The notes beneath the pieces are model-generated. The model saw only the letters and a program-made list of their open reading frames with translations, searched no databases and was not told the origin of the DNA. Of a stretch of DNA of 64,000 nt, positions 1 through 12,129 are shown piece after piece; the stretch's first letter is position 1; each line of letters opens with the position of its first letter. The DNA comes from Cryptomeria japonica (lineage: Eukaryota > Streptophyta > Pinopsida > Cupressales > Cupressaceae). Both the position numbers and the translations under genes were made by a program. The DNA is taken from NCBI RefSeq assembly GCF_030272615.1, contig NC_081410.1, positions 119,412,640 to 119,476,639 of the forward strand, in the 5' to 3' direction.

Positions 1-2030
1 TGTTTTTTCTTGAGGTATCTTTGGTATTTTCTAGAGGATCCTTGCCCCTTGTGTGTCTTAATTTTCACACACCCTTTTTAATCAATTGTACATCATATTG
101 AACTTGATGTTTCCACAAAATTCTTTTACCCACTTGTGTGTCATATTTCTACTAATAAAAGATCCTTTATCGACATTATGAGGGGTACCATCACATGGTT
201 ATACTAACACCTCCTTGGTGCAGTTGGAACCAACCTTTTACATTTATATCTAATCAACATTTGTGATATTTTGGTACTCATGCAAAGTGGCATGAACATT
301 TAGTAGTGCACTTCAAGTCACCCGTGCAAGTTCTTTTTGTACTTCTTCATTATAGTAACATCCACATCTCCAAATTCATAGATTTTTTTGTACTCCTTGT
401 TTATAGTATATGTATTAACTACATGTCTTGTGCTCATAGAAAACATCTTTTACATTTAGCAAAACCTATTTTACTTGGTCTCCATCATATTTTCACACTT
501 AGCAACTCACCTAGTTGTCATGTAATATGACTTCTCTTGGTTATTTCTTATAAATACTCTTCTCATGCTCACATTTATATATGAGTTGATTTACATTGTA
601 ATTTTTCAATTTTGAAATATATTATTCTTATTTCACATATTTATGTGTTTATTGCTCTTGTTTATTGGAATAGTGCATTTTCTAAAGTAATTTACTTCAC
701 ATCTAAATTGTGGCTTTTGTGAGTCTTTGAAGTGGGTCCAATAGAAAATACTATCCAATTGATGACGTAAAACTAGATTTATAAGAGTATGCAAATAAGA
801 TAAAAATAGAAGTATAATCATTTGCAACTATATGAATGGATAAAAAAATAATAGAATAAACTCAATTTCACATAATATTTTACTGTTGATAATTAAGACA
901 TTTTTTAAAATTAAATATCTAACTTAAATAAAAATTAACATAAATAAAATAATAATTAATAATAAATCATACAAATCTCAATAATTATTCTATAAATCAT
1001 TGATTACCTTTAAAAAAAAACACTTTACTAGCTATTTAACACCTTTTTAAAGATAAATAACTACAAAAGAACAAACCCCACACAATTTGTTTTATATAAA
1101 CATATTGATTAACTTTAATAGATATTAAAATTGTCACCATTGACTTAATTTGTTTTATATAAACATATTGATTACCTTTAATAGATATTAAAATTGTCAC
1201 CATTGATTTATCAACCTATTTTCTGTTTTTTATTGTCAAAACTATATTAATAAATCTTTCCCACTAAAATATGTACCATGTTTGCTAAGATTGATAAAAT
1301 AATATAATATCTAAACTTGTGAAATGACATGTTATTTTGACACTATTTTGAGAAAGTTTTTCTAACATATGACATCAATCTTAGAGTTAAATACTTTTTT
1401 CTTTTTTAAACTACTATTATTAAAAGTTTCAAGTCTTAAGAAGTGTGGATTTTTTCCAACATATCAAATCAATATAACAAGCCAAATGCCCAAAGTTGAT
1501 AAATGAAATGTAAAATCTTCTTAATTTTCGGCTTATAGTTAAAATTTGTGATTTTTTATTTTCATTAAAATTGTTTTCTTTCAATTTGTTTATGAAAATA
1601 TATTTAAATAAACTAAAAATATAAAATAAGAAAATAAAATTGGATCAGAGTCACGTTTTGTTAAATTTATTTATTAAGTTTTAATTAAATATTGTAACAA
1701 ATCAAGAAATTTGATGACAATTAAGTCAAGTAGTAGGATCATGTTGCATGACATCAAAGTTGTGGTTAAAAAGTCAAGATGTTGCATAACACATGAAACT
1801 TTCGACTTATTTTGAGGTTCTAATTATTTTATGAGTCGATTTTCAACCAAGTTGAGTTAGTATTTTTATAATTAAACGACATCATGTATGCCCATTTACT
1901 TGACAAGTAATCAATTTGAGTCAACGAGGGCAAAGGTGCAAGCAAATGTCTAGAAGAATCATTTTATGTTTACTATTGACAAATATTTCCTTATGGAGCC
2001 CTCCAAAAATATTCTTCCCTATTTTAATTA
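1..2030. other. AT-rich intergenic DNA
   Basis: No gene is recognisable. The stretch is strongly A/T rich, and open frames are below 75 codons with no family resemblance. The only structure noted is a 63-bp tandem duplication at 1084-1209, listed separately. Confidence 0.6.
1084..1209. repeat. 63-bp tandem duplication
   Basis: Two adjacent copies (1084-1146 and 1147-1209) share the same AT-rich text starting AATTTGTTTTATATAAACAT and running through a shared ATTGTCACCATTGA segment. They differ at a few bases. No coding content. Confidence 0.8.
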
Positions 2031-2048
2031 TGGAAGTCAGCGATGAGT

Positions 2049-2390
2049 TTATTTTATGAGTCCAACCCTCATACACACAATAAACCCAAGTTTTGGATGT
2101 GCCTTGGTGGAGAGACCCAACTTCTTAACTATGTCATGTGAGATGATGTTCTTTTGGCATGTATTATCAATGATTACATAGATTTGTATATCACTGACCT
2201 AGCATATAGTGTGGAACAAATGCTTGCATTCCTCTAAAGTGTCTATGAGCACATCAGTAGCACATGGCCATTCTACCTTTGGATCACCCTCTTTAGTTTG
2301 CATAAGATCTAATGTGACTTGAACAACCAAAGAGTGTTTCATATGAGCTTCAATATTCTTATGAGAACTCATGTGATGGCATGACACCAC
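2049..2390 (-). pseudogene. Ty3/gypsy gag-protease fragment (relic)
   Basis: Read on the minus strand, one frame gives a segment ending in LFHTIC, then an in-frame TAG (2199-2201), then VIIDNTCQKNIISHDIVKKL followed by GLSTKAHPK and a stop near 2049. The pattern of LFHT, a short spacer, an IID-type active-site strand, then KLGL and a K/HP motif matches the retropepsin region of plant Ty3/gypsy elements. The usual D-S/G-G triad is altered (IIDNT). I see no neighbouring reverse transcriptase, so this is an isolated, old and non-functional piece. The family call rests on motif order alone. Confidence 0.5.
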
Positions 2391-2400
2391 TCGTAACCTT

Positions 2401-3560
2401 ATTTCTTCCTATTTTAGTTAGGCAACTTTGATGTGAATGATGTTGATTATTTGGAATTTCGTGTAAAGGACTTGTATTCTATATTTGTTTATGCGCAAGG
2501 GGATTCTTCTTCTACATAGATGGGTTTGAAGTTGAATCCTATATTAGCTTTTTCTTTCATGAAGTTCATAAAGTGATAAAATATTGATTTATTTGATCAT
2601 TTCATTTTATTTAAGGTCTCCACTTGTCAGATAAAATGAATTCTTCAAGTGATCACTTCTTAAATTGTTGTATTGGAACTTCATATATATTCATCCTTAT
2701 GGTGCTTGAGGAGGTAATACTCTTGTAAACACTAAAAAGGTAATTATAGGATTGAGTTGGTCAATGACCCAGGGTGAACTCACAATAATGGTTCCCACTT
2801 TTTTGCCACTTTTGACACTGAGATGAACAATTTTAAAATAATCTTCAACTTCTGACAACTATAAATTTTAAACTATTAAGAATTTGAAGATGATGTAAAT
2901 TAGTGATTTGTAGCATTTTGTTTTTAGATTATATATTTATTTTTTTCAATTTTTTTTTCAAGATTTTTTTTTAATTTTTCCATCTCCCTCGAAAAGTAGT
3001 TTTTTACAACAAACTACATTTTCTAAGAGTGATGTGCCTCCCGAAATGCATAACTTCTTTTCTATAAATGATAAAAACTCAATTCTTTCAAATTTTGGTT
3101 TGTAACATCAATATCCAGGGCTTGCAGTTGGTTTGATAGTGATATGTTCAATATTTTTCATTTTATTAAGTTTTGAAGTCCGACTAGTCATAATTCAGAC
3201 ATGGGTTTAAGTTTGAACACATAACTTGTTCTATATATATCGAAATTCAATTTTATTTTTTTGTTAGAAAGAAGACATCAATACCTAAGGCTTAGATATT
3301 TTTTAGAATTTTTTTGAATTAGTTTCGTATTTTTCCCATTGCGTTGAACAAAGAAGTTCATGTTCGGTGAAAAACCTATGTTTGGTAAAATTAAAAAACC
3401 AAGTTCATAATAAACTCAATATGTAATAAAATTATAGTCATTGGAAAGTTTTCTTCGAGGAATACAATACTACATTTTGGGTTGTCAAGATCATTCCATT
3501 TGTGCCTTCAACCAAAGGTTTCAAGGCCAAAAATTTGCAAAAAAATGTAGAAATCTTTAG
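2401..3560. other. Intergenic DNA, nothing recognised
   Basis: AT-rich sequence with frequent stops in all frames. No motif, repeat or gene could be supported. Confidence 0.5.
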
Positions 3561-3574
3561 AGAAGTGTTAAAAA

Positions 3575-3820
3575 AGGGGTTCAAATGAAGGGGGGTTTGA
3601 GCGAACCCCCCATTTTTAGGGGGGTTTGAATGAAAGGGGGTTCTATCGAACCCTCACGCTATAATTGAAAAATGACATAAACAAGCATTAAAGGTGCTTC
3701 GCTCGAAAGAGGGGTTTCAAGCAAAGTGGGGGCTTCGCTCGAACCCCAAAGGGTATTCCGTTCGAACACCCCCACTTCGCTCGAACCCCCCCCCCCCCCA
3801 AAAAAAAAAAAAAAAAATTC
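3575..3820. repeat. Array of CG-containing GAACCCC motifs with homopolymer run
   Basis: Degenerate copies of TTCGCTCGAACCCC and its inverse (GGGGTTTGAGCGAA-like) occur about every 20-40 bp, so the region can fold on itself. It ends in a run of C followed by a run of A (about 3787-3816). The density of CG dinucleotides stands out from the AT-rich surroundings. No gene is present. It may be a fragment of a transposon leader or subterminal region, by analogy with the arrays at 23.3, 50.5 and 55.5 kb. Confidence 0.65.
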
Positions 3821-3899
3821 CCCACTTTCGACAATTTCCTTCGTTGGAAAAAGTGGGAACCATTAATGTGGGATAGCCCCCCATCTCACAAATCCTAAT

Positions 3900-5690
3900 T
3901 ATTTTCTAATAGTTGGCCATTAAATGGACATCTTTAATGTTGCAAAGGAAATCTTATTTGAGTTGATGAAGTTGTTGATAGTGTAGTATGTATCTAGTTG
4001 CCAATCTTAATTATCCAATGTTGTGGCATCAATTTTGCCTTCAAACATTGTGATATCTAGATTGATGTATGCATGCCATTAAAGGGCTTTGATGTTGCAT
4101 GCTTGAGCATTTTTTTTGTGTGTTGTGGCAATAAATTAAGTTGATATGTAATATCACAAAATCACTCGAAGAGTTACTAGTGTTGCACCTCAATAGCTAC
4201 TTGAATAATCTTTTAAACCTCTACTAAAACCATAGATATGTGTTCATCTATCATTTTTCTCTTGTTCTATAATTTTCATAGAAATACTCAAAAGTCAAAT
4301 TGATTGGACAACCTTCTTTATAGAATTGTCAATACATTTATACTAGCACATGAAAAGCACTACTTTGATAGTGATTATTTGAAGCGATTATTTGAATATG
4401 AAGGGAAAAAAACCTATTGTAGGTTATGAACAAGAAAATAGAAACCATAGTTATATAATATATAACGAAAAGAGTACAAGAAATTGTTGACAATCATAAG
4501 CTATTTCTATTGAAACATAAATGAATAGCTTACAACAAATATTATAGATCGCAAGGTTGAGAAAGAAAATCCTCATTACCAAAACGGAGTGAACACATAA
4601 AACTAGCTTTTCTAGACTATATTCAATGTCCAACAATAAATGTTGTGAGAACCAAATGAATAATGTATAATATGAATTGTTGCAAATTGGTATAAGAAAA
4701 ATGGGTTGCATTCCTAAACTTCTTACCTTCCCAACTTCCAACCATTGATAATTTAATCCTATAATGTAAATAAAAACATTACACGTGGATTTCATGTGTG
4801 TAGGGTTGTTAGTTGTGTGATGATTGCAAGCGGTCCATGAAAGAGTGTTGACATGTATGATGATGCACTAGCATTGAAGCTTACACTTTGACATGATAGA
4901 TTGAATAGACTTTATGTGTTGATACAAAAGATCATAAAGAATTTGTGCAAAATTCATTGAAACTTAGACTACAATTTAATAAAATATTGTGACTAATTAC
5001 CTTTGTCATAAGATTATAAATTATTTGAAATCCCAAACACAAAAGAAAAACTACTAGTAGAAGAGCGCCAGTATTCATTATAGCTAACTTCGCGACCCTA
5101 AGCTCCTAAGCAATACATCAAATTTTGATGATTTTTTTATTGTCTTTGTGTGTGACTTAATTGCTTATAGCTATTATTTTGGCTTTTGGGTAGTAAAGAT
5201 GAACAATGTGCTATCCACCATGCACGCAAGACCCAAAAAGTGGTCATTTCAAAGTGTCATCTGAAACATATTCCCTATTGCCCCATTACCCGTTTGCTTT
5301 GACAACCAAAAAATTTACACAAGTGATCCAATACTTATACACAAATGCCACAATAATTATGCACTATTGGTACCAATAAAGTTACACAATTGATCTAATT
5401 ACTAACTTTTTTTCTAGAAAATAGGTGACTATTGGCCCACTAGATGATCTTTTAGAGAGCTTATAATCAATAAAATCCAATGAATAGTAATTGGTGATCT
5501 TCCCCTACATACCAAAATGACCCTACATCACAAAGGCCTAAAGACCTAAGATCCTCTTGATCACTACATGCATACTTCTTACGTAAGCGAGTGCGTAGAC
5601 TACACCAAATAGAATAGCCAACTTATCCTAAATGTCAAACAAAAAAAACAAAAAAAGTCATTGTCAATGCTGCTATTTAGTTTGCTACAT
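3900..5690. other. Intergenic DNA, nothing recognised
   Basis: No supported coding or repeat feature. The longest minus-strand frame (4451-4795) has no family signature and a composition typical of chance frames. Confidence 0.5.
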
Positions 5691-5700
5691 ACACAATTCC

Positions 5701-5900
5701 ATACTGACAAATAATACCCAAACAAGATCCCCATGCCTACCCTCCTGACATTGAAATCAACTCCAACTAAACACCTTCCACCACCTATACAGACCTCAGT
5801 ATACTGACAAATAATACCCAAACAAGATTCCCATGCCTACCCTCCTGACATTGAAATCAACTCCAATCAATCATCTTCCACCATCTATAAGGACCTCAGT
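5701..5900. repeat. 100-bp tandem duplication
   Basis: Two adjacent 100-bp copies (5701-5800, 5801-5900) both begin ATACTGACAAATAATACCCA and end GACCTCAGT. Differences are mostly single-base changes. Confidence 0.85.
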
Positions 5901-6539
5901 GCCTGTAAATGTAAACCATTCAGTTTATGTGGGATAGGTAGCACCTCCCTTGTCACTGTTCTGAGTTCTCCTCATCTCTGTAATGCCCCACAATTCCATG
6001 ACAGATCACTTTTCCTCTACAACACAAACCCAATCTTCTAATCCAGCTTGTCTGAATCATGCTGTGTCAGCCTGCTAAATACATTTCATTCATGTCACAT
6101 CATTGTGGGCATCAAAGACTACAAAGACCTAAATAGAAAACACAATTATTCCAATAATCAGAAAACGAGATAAGTGCAAATCTGTACCCGTTCTAATAAT
6201 CAGAAAACGAGATAAATGCAAGACTGTGGATACCTAAAGCATTCAGATCGTTCAGACCAGATGTACTGAATGAACTTCGAGTTAAGTAAAAGGAGATAAA
6301 GACAACACATGGTGTCATTGAAAGCACTTAAAGTCGTTCAGATAAATTTGTGACAGACTGGTCTTTAAAGCATTGAATGCATTAAGATACACAGTCAAAT
6401 GCATACTCTATTCACCAGGCCAGCTAATTCAAGTCTCAGATTTTGCAGTTTAAGCCCACATGCATTAATTTGAGTTTTGCAGTATGACAAATACATTGGT
6501 CGGTGTATAATTGTCATTCTGTATTGATGGAAATTAATT

Positions 6540-7100
6540 GTACTATGACAAATAATTATGATTTATCATAGATTTTTGTTTTGATTGTGAGATTTTATCT
6601 CTTCCCTGGCTATCTCATTTGGTGATGGACCATGAAACTCACTATCTCATTCTGGCGATGGACCATGAAAAATCGATTAGAAAAATTTAGATAAAAAATT
6701 CACACAATCAAATCAAAATCTCTGTAATAAGTTGTTCTTATAGACTAGTTTTTTAAGAGCAGATAGCATAAATTTGACAATAGTTGACGAGCTCTACAGT
6801 ATGAGAAATACATTGGTCAGTACTGATGAAAATTAATTGCATGATAAATACATATAATTTATTGTAGATTTTTTTATTTGATTGTGTAATTTTTTTATCA
6901 TCAATGTTTGGATCAAATTTAATGATTTATCATTAGAATGAGATAGATCTAACATTTTTATCTTCTCTCACTATCTCATACTGATCATGGGCCATGGAAT
7001 CTGTCGAATCTTGATTAGGGATTGTGAAATTTGATTTGAAATGTCGACATAAAATTTACACAATCAAATCAAAAATTCTGTGATAGGTTGTTCTTATAGA
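6540..7100. repeat. Two foldback (inverted-repeat) units in tandem
   Basis: Unit 1 has arms at about 6559-6600 and 6689-6730; unit 2 has arms at about 6857-6898 and 7048-7090. In each, a left arm containing TAGATTTTTxTTTTGATTGTG-like text is inverted in the right arm (CACAATCAAATCAAAAT). Both right arms are followed by a GTTGTTCTTATAGACTA segment, and both units are preceded by an AAATACATTGGTC segment. The units look like duplicated MITE-like hairpins without coding capacity. Confidence 0.65.
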
Positions 7101-7315
7101 CTATAAAAACTTTTTGCTTTTAAATGACTAATGATTCTTCCTCTAGTTATATTGGAATGTAAAAATTGGATGTGTTCAATAAATTTTTGTTAATTAAATG
7201 AAAGAATTTGACTACTTTAAGAGATCTATTTAGACATTATAATGCTAATTGTTGTTATTTCTAGATTAGACTGTGTATGATTAAATTATAAATGGTGGAA
7301 TTTTGATATTATTAA

Positions 7316-7690
7316 TTGCAAGGCTAGTTAATACCAGAGTAATTTATGAAAATTTTCAGGGACCTCAATATTTATATCTTGCTAAGAGTTTTTAAATTTA
7401 CTTGTATAAAAATTACAGCATTTTGAATCTTGATGTTAGAACCACCATTAGAACAAAGAATTTTTCAATCAATTGTATCGATTTTTATGATAAAATTATA
7501 GATTATGAAAATCTGATATGATTAATTAAGAAATAGTTTATAACAAAATTATTTATAAAAAAATTCAGAAACCTCAATGTTTATTCTACTAAAAAAATTA
7601 AATTTACTTGTGTAAAATTGTCAATTACAGTATTTGGATTCTCCCTGCTAGAATCACCATTAGAGCAAAGAGTTTTCCAGCCAATGTTCC
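7316..7690. repeat. Diverged direct duplication of about 195 bp
   Basis: Two segments share the ordered landmarks ACCTCAAT, AAATTTACTTGT, TACAG, ACCATTAGA and CAAAGA, the second being diverged. No coding content. Confidence 0.5.
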
Positions 7691-7699
7691 AGGCATGTC

Positions 7700-8730
7700 A
7701 TCTCAAGCATTACCTTGAGGCATTTAGCACATATCATATACTTATCCCAATCAATGAGGTAAGTGAGATAATGTGAAATAAATTTTAATTCTTTTTCTTA
7801 TTTGTTTATTTCTTTTTTTTTACTCAAAGCAGCATTATCTAGGTATATAATGTGAAAGGTTATAATTAGGGTATATATTTTATGTTTTGATTTATTGAAA
7901 TAAATTATTTTTTAAATAAAAATTGATTGTAAGAGATTATAAGACAATGTTTCTAATGTAGGAATGGGAAAATTATATGTCTATAATAGTTTTCAGTTCT
8001 AATCTTAAAGTATAAAATGATACATTGAAGTATATAAGTGCTAGCACAAAGTATAACAAGTGCCACATAGTGGCTAGTAATTGCCTTGTTTTTAGTATAG
8101 TTTTAATAATAATTATGATTTAATTAATAAGGAAAAAGAATAAGTAACTCTTGAAATGAAATGTCTTCAGGAAGCTATATTTTTTTAATTTTTTTAAAGA
8201 ATAAGTGATATATTTTTATATTTAATTTTTTCTAAAATAGTAATATAATAATAATAATTTTATACTAATTTTAAAATATTATAGTATTTTTTTATTAATA
8301 ATGTTGTAATTTTAATTGTATAATAATATTGTAATTTTAATTATTAGAGTATTTTTTTATTATTATATTATCTTACATAATGTATTTTTGTTATTATTTT
8401 GAATAATTTATAATTTAAATTTTTTTAAAAGTATTATAATTCTATTTAATATTTTTTTAAGGAATGCTTCAATTTTAATTTTTGGGATAGAGGAAAGCAT
8501 AATATATAAATTAAAATAAAAGATTATATATGATAAAATGTTTTAGATCCATGTGATAAAATTAAAAAATATTTTATTCCTATATAAACAACCTTTTTAT
8601 TTATTAAATATTCATCTAATTTTAGTTTTTGAATTTTTAAAATTATTCAAGACTTTTATTATAGATGTTTCATTTGCTAAATAGTTAGTTTAAGTAAATA
8701 ATTTTTTTTTTAAGAAAATAAAATAAAATA
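7700..8730. other. Very AT-rich intergenic DNA
   Basis: Almost pure A/T with poly-T and TAATAAT runs, especially 8200-8700. No gene is supported. Confidence 0.6.
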
Positions 8731-8850
8731 ATTTTTAAGTGAGTAAAATAACTATAAATAATAGTAATTTTTAAGTGAGTAAAATAACTATAAATAATAG
8801 TAATTTTTAAGTGAGTAAAATAACTATAAATAATAGTAATTTTTGAGTAA
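8731..8850. repeat. 36-bp tandem repeat, three copies plus a partial
   Basis: Copies at 8731-8766, 8767-8802 and 8803-8838 are essentially identical (starting ATTTTTAAGTGAGTAAAATA). A truncated, diverged fourth copy begins at 8839. Confidence 0.9.
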
Positions 8851-11800
8851 ACAATGTAAATAAATTAAAAATATTTTTCAAAAATTTGTTAACAAGGACA
8901 AAGTTAGAATTTGGATTACATTTAGATTTAGGGTTAGAATGCCATATCAATCCAAAAACATAATTTGATACCTTAGTTTTTTAAATTTTACAAATGAACC
9001 TTTGAATTCAAAATAAAATGTTACTAAACAGTATTAACATTATTGTTGTAATATATATATAGTTTCCTTTTATATGATTACATCAATTTACTATTCATGA
9101 AACAAAATCTATCATCTCTTCACTCTTTTTTGGTTGCTAAATGGGGCAGTTAATTTTTTTACCTTAAAAACAATTATATTATTAAAATATAATATTACAT
9201 CTATTCTAGCAAGATTATCATTCTACCACAATATGAAACATTATTAACCTAATCCTATTAACATGAGGTTAATAGTATTATCATTATTGTTGGTTTTATT
9301 TTATATGACTACATCAATTCACTATTCAACAAACAAAATCTATCCTTGTTTAACCCTAAATACCTTAGAGATACCAACCCTATTACTCACATTTTAATAA
9401 TTTTTTTTAATCATAAAATTTAATAATTAAAAGTTTGATAATAAAATAATGTTTTAAATGATATAATACTAATATGAATAATAATATATAAATAACAACA
9501 ATATAATAATATAATACTAATATTTATTAATTCTATTACAATACTAAATCCGTAAGTACTGACCACTACTTATTATAATGGTTTTTTCCTTTAATGTAAA
9601 ACTTAAAAAACATCATTTTACCTACAATAGCAATATTGTACATACCATACAACTCTTTAATGCTCTTGCATACTCCCGAGACCTTTACTACACTTTGAAA
9701 GAAAAAATTTGTTGGTAATAGTCCTTTACAACTAACTTTCTTATGGGACACCAAAGAATTGAAAGATTCCAATGCCCTCTTTTGTGGGTTCAATAATAAG
9801 AGATTTAAACTAGGCCAAAGAAGGAAGTTCAAATGTAATAGCAACCAAAAGGAATCTCTCGGACATAATTTATATCTCTCAAATCCCACATGCCCTATCT
9901 CTAGCAAATGTGGAACATGTTTGACCACACTCAAAATCTCTCTCCTAATATAGTTTTTAACAAGGACATTTATATTGTTATCAAACTACTTAGACATGCT
10001 TGACCACAGTCAAACCCTTTGAACCTTTCTTTCCCTATAAAACCAATTTCTAAGCCATATTTAGGTCTTTTAATTATTTCTTCACATATATTTTATGATC
10101 ACCAACTTCTACAAGTTGACTTATGTGTTATTTTCTTAAACATGAATCTTCATGGTGTGCTAAGCATTAGTGGTTGTCTCTAACAAGAATATAAATGGGT
10201 AGCTATCTTACTTGATTAGTTCGATTGATCTAATTTGATTTCACACTTTTCAATTATAAGAATTTTGGTGTCTAAAATCTAGAACTCACTAGAAGAGATA
10301 TGACTTCAGATACACTCAGATTCTTCATGGCCTAACCTCTATATATCAACCTACAATTTTTACCATAGTCCATCAACTTGCTATGATTGCCAATTAGCTT
10401 AAAGAGCGTCCTACAAAAGGTTCTAGACAAGTTAATAATATGAAAAAAAAAATGTTAAAATCAAAGATTTTGCATTACGATTCCTAGTAGAGATTAATTG
10501 TTCTCAAACATGGAAATACATCATTCATTTTCCATAAATAATAAATTATGACTTTTCTAATGGATTTAGAATTAACATTATCTTTGTTGCTAAATACCAA
10601 TGGATTGTTCTTCTATAAAATGTTAAAGTTGGAAGCAAAAATTTCTAGTTTGGAACAAAAGCGACAAAGGATGGATTTGAACAAAATGGGCCATATTACT
10701 AAAAACTATGTTGAAGTGAAATAGTTTCCAAGCAAGGATTTGGGAATTGGCATCAAATCCAAATTATCATGGCCAAGTATTAAGTTAAGACCGAGGATCA
10801 TTTTTAAATGAATGTGCATGTTTATAATTCTTCATGTTGGATCCTCTCCAAAACTTCATACCACAAGTTTCAAAAGTTGCCATAGTGTATTATATAGAAC
10901 AATTAAGATCGTAAACAAGGATTTCATGATGTATCTTAGGATCTGTGTTGTCTCCATTTTTAAGAAGCATTTTTTTTCTAGAAGACAAAGTTTGTCATAA
11001 CTAAGATAAAAATGTGAAGCACTTACATGTAGAATGTTAATTCCATTGTCATATTGCATCCATTCTTTTTGCATTCTTGATAGGAATGCAATTTATTCTT
11101 GTCATATTGATCTTCTCATTTCATTGTGCTTTCTATTAGGCCTCTAGATTTTGGGTGGCTATCTCTATAGCCAAATCTTACACAAAATAGGTTCAAAACT
11201 AAATAAGAATTGACAAGGATATACAAATGTCACTATCACAATATGTTTATATTTGTGGAGAGTAATACACTCTTAATAGATTTCTTATTTTAAAGATAAT
11301 GCTAAAAAAATCATGGATAAATGTGATCAAAACAATGCAAAATATAAGACCAAAAATAATATTATTGTTTAATTTATTTTTGTTTTCTACTTTTCACAGT
11401 AAAAGATAATTAAACAAAAGACAAACTATAGAATAACAAATTTTGTCCTTCTAAACTTTTAAATTATTAATCTTTACTATTAGTTCTATGTTAAACTCTC
11501 CTATTTTGGCCAAACTTATCCTCTTTAAACAGCACTTACAAGAGAGTTGTTCCTAAAATACTCATATTAATCACTTAAAATATCATTAAACAATGCTGAA
11601 ACTGTTTTGATCTTGACAAGATTATTACTCCCATATATGTGGTTGAAACTTCAAGGCCTCTTGTTTTGCAGGAAGTTAAACTACAGATGTTACTGAGCTA
11701 AGATCTAAGCAAAAAATAAAACTTTGTAATCACCATTTTTTTCAGACCTTTTATCACATGGGCTGTGCATCACGAGTTTTTAAGACACCCACTTCTTTGC

Positions 11801-12129
11801 TTTCACTAATACAGCTAAATAAGGATAAGCACCTCAGTACGTAGTACCAGAGCGCCTACATTTAAATGAACAATATTCTTGTCGGTTTTCTTTTGTCATA
11901 TTCCTTGAAAGATTCAATAACTCTATCATGTTTAGGAAAATGTTAGATGTGTCACATGAGGAATTTAGAGAAAATAATGAATGGCTATTAATTTTATATC
12001 ATAATCAGATCACGGGAAAAAATCTGATATCCTGAAGAATCTGGCAACCCAATACTAAGCTGTATTTACTGTGTTTTGAGCTATAAAATCTCTGCTTGTG
12101 AATTTGGTCTGGAGCAGAGTGTGAGAAAA
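8851..12129. other. Intergenic DNA upstream of the NPF gene
   Basis: AT-rich. Frames at 9566-9953 and 10812-11074 overlap on both strands and show no family motif. The region just upstream of 12130 should hold the promoter of the transporter gene, but I could not identify a convincing TATA box. Confidence 0.5.

Noticed and set aside
9566-9953. Overlapping 122- and 64-codon frames on opposite strands
   Set aside because: No motif, no codon pattern and no neighbouring exon; likely chance.
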